NCBI GenBank assembly: GCA_017399325.1
Contig: JAFQDY010000220.1
Coordinates: 1 to 5,465 of the forward strand
Reading direction: 5' to 3'
Origin: Oscillospiraceae bacterium
Lineage (GTDB): Bacteria; Bacillota; Clostridia; Oscillospirales; Oscillospiraceae
DNA: 5,465 bases
Shown piece by piece: positions 1-4,449 of this stretch. Each line of letters starts with the position of its first letter. The stretch's first letter is position 1. The notes beneath the pieces are model-generated. The model saw nothing but the letters and a program-made list of their open reading frames with translations, did not search any database and was not told the DNA's origin. The position numbers were made by a program, and so were the translations under genes.

Positions 1-154
1 AGCAACGCAGGCGCTACTGCGGCAAGGCGCGCACCGGGCACCGCAAACGGAACCCGGACCCCTCCCACGACCAAAGGGGGATTCGGCATAAACAAATTCT
101 GCAAACAAGGTTTTCTGCCTCATCCCCCTTATGGAATCCCCTTGCAAGGTGTTC
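1..154. other. Non-coding region beyond eutT, no gene recognised
   Basis: No start with a ribosome binding site and no recognisable protein is seen on either strand. The only sizeable minus-strand frame (70 aa, 226 to 14) is mostly translation of the repeats. Apart from the inverted repeat at 74-130 there are only short GC-rich inverted pairs (for example CCGGG/CCCGG near 33-58). The next gene of the locus, if any, lies left of the window. Confidence 0.6.
74..130. repeat. Large imperfect inverted repeat in the region downstream of eutT
   Basis: AAGGGGGAT (74-82) pairs perfectly with ATCCCCCTT (122-130). Inside, after a 2-base TC/TC mismatch, GGCA (85-88) pairs with TGCC (116-119), and AAAC (90-93) with GTTT (110-113), giving one long hairpin. 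An alternative pairing is GGGATTC (78-84) with GAATCCC (134-140), and CCTTGCAAGG (140-149) is a perfect palindrome. No T-tract follows on the minus strand, so it is not a canonical terminator for the eut operon. Confidence 0.5.
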
Positions 155-239
155 GTAGGGGCGAGCATTGCTTGTCCGCAATTCTCCGTTCTCAACTCTC
201 GATTTCCGACGCTCGCGGGCGAACACAGTTCGCCCCTAC
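155..239. repeat. Palindromic repeat element at the 3' end of eutT (85 bp)
   Basis: The 25-bp ends (155-179, beginning GTAGGGGCGA, and 215-239, ending TCGCCCCTAC) are inverted copies matching at 19 of 25 positions, the outer ten perfectly. The right arm is a perfect 8-bp hairpin GGGCGAAC-ACA-GTTCGCCC (217-235). The left arm is an 8-bp hairpin, GGGCGAGC/GCTTGTCC (159-177), containing two G-U pairs when read as plus-strand RNA. The middle (180-214) is CT-rich. The right end overlaps the eutT stop codon. It looks like a small non-coding mobile palindromic element of a kind I associate with Clostridia. Confidence 0.8.
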
Positions 240-907
240 ACATTCTTTTTCAGTTGGATCATAACGAGATACAGAAAACTGCTCAGCCGGTTGAATGCCC
301 GCAGCAGGTCTTCCCGGCTGTCATAAAAGGCCGCAACTGCCGCAAGTTCCGCTGCCCGGGCGGCGCACCGGGCCCGGTTTACCTGCAAAAGAAGGGGGCT
401 GTCGTCCGGGCTGGGCATAAAGTGTGGCTGGCCGTAAAATTCCTGTGGAAAATGGCTGCGCTTGCGCAGGGTTGCATCGTCCATACCGCCCAGCGCCACC
501 GCTTTTACCGGCGCATCCAAAACCTCCTGCCCCAATAGAAAACGGGTATAGGAAAGGGCCTCCTCCAGTTGGGTGCGGAACATACCGGTGGCAGCGGCGC
601 AGCACAAAAGCAGTTCCGCTTCCAGCGTGTCCACCGCCCCCCGAAATGCGATCCGGGGGTGGGTCTTCATCACCAAAAATTCCCCGTTCAAATGGGTCAT
701 ATGCTCCGGCTTTTCTTCCATATATCCGCCGCCCAGCAGCCGGTAGCGGTCGGGTTTTGCCTCGGTGGCGGGCAGGATCTCGATCCGTTCCCGGGTGAGA
801 AAATCTCTGGCTTCCGAGGTCAGTTGGTCGCCTTTTCCCAGATAAAACACCCGCTTGCCGTCACGGTTGCGCACATTATCCCGGGCGGCTTTTCCGTCAA
901 AAAGCAT
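236..907 (-). CDS. eutT: Ethanolamine utilisation ATP:cob(I)alamin adenosyltransferase EutT, metal-motif-lacking form
   Basis: Transfers the adenosyl group of ATP to cob(I)alamin, making the adenosylcobalamin needed by EutBC. It is 223 aa, shorter than Salmonella EutT (about 267). Family features are an N-terminal QLTSEARDFLTRERIEI block (residues 28-44), MTHLNGEFLVMKTHPRIAFRGAVDTLEAELL (70-100), a helical bundle with VALGGMDDATLRKRSH (137-152) and the C-terminal AFNRLSSFLYLVMI (204-217, compare ALNRLSSTVYVMMI in enterobacteria). The HX11CCXXC metal-binding motif that precedes THL in the enterobacterial enzyme is absent: residues 46-70 contain no cysteine. This fits the metal-independent EutT class described from Listeria and other Firmicutes. 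There is no clear Shine-Dalgarno; the ATG overlaps the eutM TAA as TAATG, implying reinitiation. The TAG stop lies in the terminal arm of a repeat element. Confidence 0.88.
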   Translation of the reverse strand: MLFDGKAARDNVRNRDGKRVFYLGKGDQLTSEARDFLTRERIEILPATEAKPDRYRLLGGGYMEEKPEHMTHLNGEFLVMKTHPRIAFRGAVDTLEAELLLCCAAATGMFRTQLEEALSYTRFLLGQEVLDAPVKAVALGGMDDATLRKRSHFPQEFYGQPHFMPSPDDSPLLLQVNRARCAARAAELAAVAAFYDSREDLLRAFNRLSSFLYLVMIQLKKNV

Positions 908-1218
908 TATTTAGCAGGATTTGCGGGAGGGGTCTGCCCCAAACGGCCCTTGGGCAGAATGTTGTCCACTTCCGTGTGGGGACGGGCGATCACATGGACG
1001 GAGATCAGTTCGCCCACCTTTTCCGCGGCAGCAGCGCCGGCGTCGGTGGCGGCTTTTACCGCACCCACATCGCCCCGCACCATCACGGTCACAAGACCGC
1101 CGCCTACCTGCTCTTTGCCCACCAGTTGGACATTGGCGGATTTCACCATGGCGTCAGCCGCCTCGATTGCGCCGATCAGGCCTTTTGTTTCGATCATACC
1201 AAGAGAATTTGTGTTCAT
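907..1218 (-). CDS. eutM: Microcompartment shell hexamer protein EutM (PduA/EutM type)
   Basis: Single-BMC-domain hexamer that tiles the flat facets of the shell, with a central pore thought to pass ethanolamine and other small molecules. It is 103 aa, typical for the family. The whole protein matches EutM: LGMIETKGLIGAIEAADAMVK (residues 6-26, with K26 at the position of the conserved hexamer-edge lysine), the pore loop QVGGGLVT (37-44), VRGDVGAVKAATDAGAAAA (47-65) and VGELISVHVIARPH (68-81). The tail LGQTPPANPAK is short and low in complexity. AAGGAG lies seven bases before the ATG and directly abuts the eutE stop. The TAA stop overlaps the ATG of eutT. PduA and other BMC-H paralogs are very similar; the eut context decides the name. 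Confidence 0.95.
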   Translation of the reverse strand: MNTNSLGMIETKGLIGAIEAADAMVKSANVQLVGKEQVGGGLVTVMVRGDVGAVKAATDAGAAAAEKVGELISVHVIARPHTEVDNILPKGRLGQTPPANPAK

Positions 1219-1231
1219 AAGATTTGCTCCT

Positions 1232-2665
1232 TTATTTCAGTCGTTCTAAAATTTTTGCGGTTAGAATTTCCAGCAGATTTTCGTCGCAGGTGGGGCAGAC
1301 GGGGGTGTCTGCCATATCTTCCGTACCCCATGCCACCCGCCGGATATTGATGAGATCCATGGGGGAGATGTTGTTGGAAGAAGAACTGCCGCCCACTGCG
1401 CCGCAGCCAAGCGTCAGCGCCGGGAACAGGGCTGTGGTTGCACCAATGCCGCCCAATGCCGCCGGGGTATTCACCAAAAACCGTGATACGGGGATCTGGG
1501 CCGCAAACTTCCGCACTACGGCCACATCTTCCGCGTGCATAGCGAATGTGTGGCCGCTGCCTTCGTGGATCAGCACTTCAATGGCTTTGGCAAGCACAGC
1601 ATCTTCCGACTCCATTACGAAAAACGCCAGCACCGGGCATAGTTTTTCCATAGAATAGGGTCGGGTGGGGCCGGCTTCCTGCTCCCTTGCCACCAGCACT
1701 TTTGTGGATGCCGGTACGGCAAAGCCCGCTTTTTCCGCCAAAACCGTTGCGGATTTCCCCACGATCTCCGGATTCAGCGTGCCGTTTGGCTTGAACAGCA
1801 ACTTGGCAAGGCAGCCAGCCTCCTGGGTGTTCATAAAATAGAAGCCCAGCTGGGCGGCGGTTTGTTTTACCGCTTGCTCCATAGCCGCTTCCACGATGAT
1901 GCTCTGCTCCGAGGCGCAAACTGTGCCATAGTCGAATGTTTTCGACTGCAAAATGCACGCAAGGGCCTTTTTCACATCTGCCGAGTGGTGGATATACACC
2001 GGGCCGTTGCCTGCGCCTACGCCGATGGCCGGTTTGCCGGAGGAGTAGGCGGCTTTCACCATAGCCGGTCCGCCGGTTGCCAAGATCAGCCGGGTTTCCG
2101 GCGCTTCCATCAGTTCCTTGCAGCCTGCCATAGAGGGGATCTCCAAACAACCCACACACCCCTTTGGCGCGCCGGCAGACTCCGCTGCCTTTGCCACGAT
2201 CTGGGCCGCCCGCAAGGTGCAGGCAATGGCTTTGGGGTGGGGGGAAAATACGATGGCGTTGCCGGCTTTTAAGGCGATCATCGCCTTGTAACAGACGGTT
2301 GATGTGGGGTTGGTACTGGGTATGATGGCGGCGATCACCCCCACAGGGACACCGATTTCCCATAGTTTTTCCCGGGGGTCTTCCTTTAATACGCCCACGC
2401 AGGTTTTTTTGTCAATGGCGGAAAGCAGGGTCTTGGAGGCAAATTCGTTCTTGGTGATTTTATCACTGACATTGCCGAATCCTGTTTCCTGCACCGCCAG
2501 TTCCGCCAGTTCCGCCGCCGATGCGGCAAAGGCGGAAGAAACAGCCCGCACGATGGCATCCAGTTTTTCCTGGGACATTTGGGCCAGGATCTTTTGGGCA
2601 TCTTCTGCTTGCCGGGCCAGATCCCGGGCCTGCTGCCGGGCCTGTAAATCCTTATCGAAATTCAA
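1232..2665 (-). CDS. eutE: CoA-acylating acetaldehyde dehydrogenase EutE
   Basis: Oxidises acetaldehyde to acetyl-CoA with NAD+ and CoA, the step after ethanolamine ammonia-lyase in the microcompartment lumen. From the TTG at 2665 it is 477 aa. Aldehyde dehydrogenase landmarks are IIPSTNP (residues 114-120), FSPHPKA (140-146), ATGGPAMVKAAYSSGKPAIGVGAGN (196-220, nucleotide-binding/catalytic region) and the catalytic cysteine C250 in FDYGTVCASEQ. The later block LTLGCGAVGGSSSSNNISP (418-436) resembles the clostridial AdhE/EutE type more than the enterobacterial one. The TTG start is preferred because AAAGGAAG lies seven bases upstream and the protein then begins NFDKDLQARQQA, as in clostridial EutE. 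An ATG at 2749 would add 28 residues encoded by the upstream repeat. The C-terminal tail has CPTC (457-460) and then an amphipathic helix, ENLLEILTAKILERLK, a candidate encapsulation peptide. The TAA stop is 13 bp before eutM. Confidence 0.95.
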   Translation of the reverse strand: MNFDKDLQARQQARDLARQAEDAQKILAQMSQEKLDAIVRAVSSAFAASAAELAELAVQETGFGNVSDKITKNEFASKTLLSAIDKKTCVGVLKEDPREKLWEIGVPVGVIAAIIPSTNPTSTVCYKAMIALKAGNAIVFSPHPKAIACTLRAAQIVAKAAESAGAPKGCVGCLEIPSMAGCKELMEAPETRLILATGGPAMVKAAYSSGKPAIGVGAGNGPVYIHHSADVKKALACILQSKTFDYGTVCASEQSIIVEAAMEQAVKQTAAQLGFYFMNTQEAGCLAKLLFKPNGTLNPEIVGKSATVLAEKAGFAVPASTKVLVAREQEAGPTRPYSMEKLCPVLAFFVMESEDAVLAKAIEVLIHEGSGHTFAMHAEDVAVVRKFAAQIPVSRFLVNTPAALGGIGATTALFPALTLGCGAVGGSSSSNNISPMDLINIRRVAWGTEDMADTPVCPTCDENLLEILTAKILERLK

Positions 2666-2672
2666 AGTAACA

Positions 2673-2680
2673 CTTCCTTT
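2673..2680 (-). promoter_or_regulatory. Ribosome binding site of eutE, supporting a TTG start
   Basis: Minus-strand AAAGGAAG followed by TGTTACT and TTG. The spacing of seven is ideal for a start at 2665. No in-frame ATG or GTG lies at a suitable distance, and the frame upstream is repeat-derived. Confidence 0.75.
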
Positions 2681-2682
2681 AT

Positions 2683-2708
2683 AAAAAGCCTTCTCCTTGA
2701 GGAGAAGG
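2683..2708 (-). terminator. Candidate weak intrinsic terminator / attenuator between eutL and eutE
   Basis: On the minus strand a perfect 8-bp stem, CCTTCTCC / GGAGAAGG with TCAA loop, is followed by C and five T residues (2687-2683), right before the eutE ribosome binding site. It is one terminal hairpin of the 2686-2792 repeat. Structurally it is terminator-like, but the T-tract is short and the stem only moderately GC-rich. It may give partial termination or 3'-end protection, lowering eutE-M-T relative to eutB-C-L. No experimental support. Confidence 0.35.
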
Positions 2709-2792
2709 TGCCCCGAAGGGGCGGATGAGGTGTTACGATTCCACCTCATCAGTCTCGCTTTGCTCGACAGCTTCCCCTCAAGGGGAAGCCTT
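2686..2792. repeat. Palindromic multi-hairpin repeat element between eutL and eutE (107 bp)
   Basis: The 25-bp ends (2686-2710 and 2768-2792) are inverted copies matching at 21 of 25 positions. Each end also folds on itself: stems 2689-2696/2701-2708 and 2770-2777/2782-2789, both 8 bp with 4-base loops (TTGA and TCAA on the plus strand). Inside are a 5-bp hairpin GCCCC-GAA-GGGGC (2710-2722) and a perfect 9-bp stem GATGAGGTG / CACCTCATC (2724-2732/2742-2750). It encodes no protein, so it resembles a non-autonomous palindromic element (MITE/REP-like). I recall similar sequences scattered through gut Clostridia, but copy number cannot be judged here. Its right end carries the eutL stop codon. 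Confidence 0.8.
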
Positions 2793-3410
2793 TGGTTTCT
2801 GCGCCACCTCGGCCACCCCGTCGGCGAAGGCCGCGCAGGCGGCGGCGCAGGCTGATTGGGTGCCGGTGAGCAGACCGCCGCCGAAATTGGTGGGGCTGGG
2901 GGGAGAATATAGTTTACATAACTTTACATCGGCGGCTTTCAGCGCCCCGTCCAAAGCATACATACTCTCTAAGGGCGGCGCGATCAGATAGGCCAAAGCG
3001 CTGCCCTCGGCAACGCCGGCCTCCTTTGCCAAAAATTTGCCGCAACTACTGACCGTATGGGCAAGATAAGGCACATTGCCTGATGCTTCAAATCCGATCC
3101 GCCCCAGTGCGCTCACCGCCGCGTCCATACCGCTGCGCACCGCCCCGGGAGTGGTGGCGCATAAAATGCCCAGCACTTCCCCCGCATAGGGGGTGGACGC
3201 GTTTGCAGCCCCGGCGTAAAAACTCGACCCGAAACACACCTGCACATCGGCAGATTTTGTGGCCTCGTCCAGGGCAATATAGGTGGCGTCGTCACAGTCG
3301 GTGGTAATGAGGCCCAGACAGGGGTAGCCTTCCGGCGCGCCCAATTCCCTACAAAGGGAGTCGGATGCGGCGGACAGATACCGAATGGCTAAGATATTCA
3401 CAGGGATCAT
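2778..3410 (-). CDS. eutL: Microcompartment shell protein EutL
   Basis: Trimer-forming shell protein with two tandem, circularly permuted BMC domains, making pseudohexameric tiles with a gated central pore. It is 210 aa (E. coli 219). Recognisable EutL blocks are LGLITTDCDDATYIALDEATK (residues 32-52, with the acidic pair D40-D41 corresponding to a metal/ligand-binding pair in E. coli), SFYAGAANASTPYAGEVLG (63-81), YLIAPPLESMYALDGALKAAD (141-161) and YSPPSPTNFGGGLLTGTQSA (168-187). The N-terminus is about five residues shorter than E. coli EutL but begins the usual first strand. The ATG at 3410 has GGAG at 3421-3418, seven bases upstream. The last three residues (ASP) and the TGA stop are encoded by a palindromic repeat, so the native C-terminus has probably been replaced by a few residues after QKPK. 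Confidence 0.96.
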   Translation of the reverse strand: MIPVNILAIRYLSAASDSLCRELGAPEGYPCLGLITTDCDDATYIALDEATKSADVQVCFGSSFYAGAANASTPYAGEVLGILCATTPGAVRSGMDAAVSALGRIGFEASGNVPYLAHTVSSCGKFLAKEAGVAEGSALAYLIAPPLESMYALDGALKAADVKLCKLYSPPSPTNFGGGLLTGTQSACAAACAAFADGVAEVAQKPKASP

Positions 3411-3414
3411 ACTT

Positions 3415-4305
3415 CTACTCCAAATGCAGGCCCACGCCGGAGACCTTTTTCTTCAAGATGGTGTCGATCAGTTCCGCCACATACGCGCCGGCTTCCACCG
3501 CAGGTGTACCCTGGGCGTGAATGTTTGACACCACGGTGCGGGCGGACTCGGACACGCCGGTGTGGGGCTTATAGGTGATATAGGCGGACATACTCTTGTC
3601 GGTCACAAGGCCGGGGCGTTCGCCCACCAACACGCAAACCACTTCGCAGCCGGTGATGTCGCCTACCGCGTCCCCTGCGCCTACCCGGCAGAATTTTACG
3701 AAAATGCCTTTGCCGGTCTCGATACCTTTCACTTTCAGGCCGTCCCGAATGGCGGCGGCGCAATCCATAGCGTTGGCGGCAATGGCCGCAGAGGAAAGAC
3801 CATCGCCGATAACGATCTGCACCCGGGGCGTTCGGTCAATGGCAGAACGGATCTTGGCGGCGTTTTCCTCGTCAAAGCAGCGGCCGTAATCCGGGCGGGT
3901 CAGATATTCGTCTTTGTCCTTGCACCGGGTCTTTACGGATACAAGGCCGTTTTTCTCCCCGAAATCCTCGGGCAATTCCGAGAACACCGCGTCTTGGGCT
4001 GCCGCGTGGTCGGCGCGGAATCTAAGCATTGTCAAGGTCTTATATCTTGGACCTGCCCGACCGCTGCCAAGCCGGGCCGGGGTGCGTTCTTTCAGGCGGC
4101 GGTAGGCTTTTTCGTCGGCAGGGTCGTCCACAAGATAGAGTTTTCGCAAGTCCAAAGCGGACACATCGTCCACCGCGCCGGTGTCTTCCGGGCGGTCGTC
4201 GTTATAGACCACAGTTTTATATTCGCTTGCCTTCACTTGTGGCTGGGGCGCGTTCATTGTGCTTAAGATCTCCGCCACAAGATTGGTCAGTTCCTGTTTG
4301 TTCAT
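3415..4305 (-). CDS. eutC: Ethanolamine ammonia-lyase small subunit EutC
   Basis: Light chain of ethanolamine ammonia-lyase, which forms most of the cobalamin-binding surface and pairs with EutB. From the ATG at 4305 it is 296 aa, against about 295 in E. coli. Family blocks seen are SGRAGPRYKT (residues 81-90), LRFRADHA (94-101), EYLTRPDYGR (133-142), VIGDGLSSAAI (165-175), LVGERPGL (226-233) and SNIHAQGTPAVEAG (260-273). Residues 1-18 (MNKQELTNLVAEILSTMN) form an amphipathic helix followed by a Pro/Gln/Lys-rich linker; in E. coli the equivalent N-terminus targets the enzyme into the microcompartment. The start is fixed by AAGGAG seven bases upstream. The frame extends to an ATG at 4383, but those 26 codons read through the upstream repeat and resemble no EutC. 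The TAG stop is 4 bp before eutL, whose Shine-Dalgarno lies in the eutC end, so the two are probably translationally coupled. Confidence 0.96.
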   Translation of the reverse strand: MNKQELTNLVAEILSTMNAPQPQVKASEYKTVVYNDDRPEDTGAVDDVSALDLRKLYLVDDPADEKAYRRLKERTPARLGSGRAGPRYKTLTMLRFRADHAAAQDAVFSELPEDFGEKNGLVSVKTRCKDKDEYLTRPDYGRCFDEENAAKIRSAIDRTPRVQIVIGDGLSSAAIAANAMDCAAAIRDGLKVKGIETGKGIFVKFCRVGAGDAVGDITGCEVVCVLVGERPGLVTDKSMSAYITYKPHTGVSESARTVVSNIHAQGTPAVEAGAYVAELIDTILKKKVSGVGLHLE

Positions 4306-4310
4306 AAGCG

Positions 4311-4318
4311 TTCTCCTT
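4311..4318 (-). promoter_or_regulatory. Ribosome binding site of eutC
   Basis: Reading the minus strand, AAGGAGAACGCTTATG places a near-consensus Shine-Dalgarno (AAGGAG) seven bases before the ATG at 4305. This excludes the in-frame upstream ATG at 4383, which lies in repeat sequence. Confidence 0.85.
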
Positions 4319-4331
4319 ATTCCATTGGCAT

Positions 4332-4443
4332 TTGTAGGGACTGGCCTCCTATTGTAGGGACTGGCCTCCGGACAGTCCAACAATTACCGCATATGGACCG
4401 TCGAGGACGCCGGTCCCTACGGCGGAGCACCACGGTCCCTGCA
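4332..4443. repeat. Nested inverted/tandem repeat element between eutB and eutC
   Basis: The left side has an 18-bp direct repeat, TTGTAGGGACTGGCCTCC, at 4332-4349 and 4352-4369 (20-bp period). The second copy begins an arm (4354-4378) that is an imperfect inverted copy of 4395-4420: GTAGGGACTGGC against GTAGGGACCGGC on the other strand. Each arm self-folds: GGACTG/CAGTCC (4358-4363/4373-4378) and GGACCG/CGGTCC (4395-4400/4411-4416). The right side also has a partial second copy, CGGTCCCTGCA (4433-4443) beside CGGTCCCTACG (4411-4421), so the duplication is roughly mirrored. It fills almost all of the 144-bp gap and has no coding potential. Confidence 0.8.
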
Positions 4444-4449
4444 TAACAA

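Noticed and set aside
14..226. Small 70-aa minus-strand reading frame downstream of eutT
   Set aside because: It runs through the repeat and inverted-repeat region, has no ribosome binding site and no recognisable protein features.
155..239. Intrinsic terminator of the operon after eutT
   Set aside because: The hairpin GGGCGAAC/GTTCGCCC is strong, but on the minus strand it is followed by GC-rich sequence and not by a T-tract.
2666..2749. ATG at 2749 as the start of eutE
   Set aside because: The extra 28 residues come from the repeat element and there is no ribosome binding site for it; TTG at 2665 has a well-spaced AAAGGAAG and gives a family-like N-terminus.
2683..2792. EutV (ANTAR) antitermination site of paired hairpins before a terminator
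   Set aside because: EutV sites known from Enterococcus use two small stems with six-base loops having A at position 1 and G at position 4. The hairpins here have four-base TCAA/TTGA loops and belong to a repeat.
3562..4266. Long plus-strand open frame (234 codons) opposite eutC, and similar ones opposite eutE, eutM and eutB
   Set aside because: They are antisense shadows of GC-rich coding genes; the minus-strand products are unmistakable family members.
4319..4336. Four-codon leader peptide (Met-Pro-Met-Glu) just before eutC
   Set aside because: Its ATG is 13 bases from an AGGAGG that belongs to the repeat; spacing is poor and such a short frame is expected by chance.
4332..4369. Two-copy 18-bp direct repeat as a CRISPR remnant
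   Set aside because: The period is only 20 bp, leaving a 2-base spacer, and the unit is part of the palindromic element.
4306..4383. Upstream in-frame extension of eutC by 26 codons
   Set aside because: The codons translate the palindromic repeat, resemble no EutC N-terminus, and a strong ribosome binding site serves the ATG at 4305.
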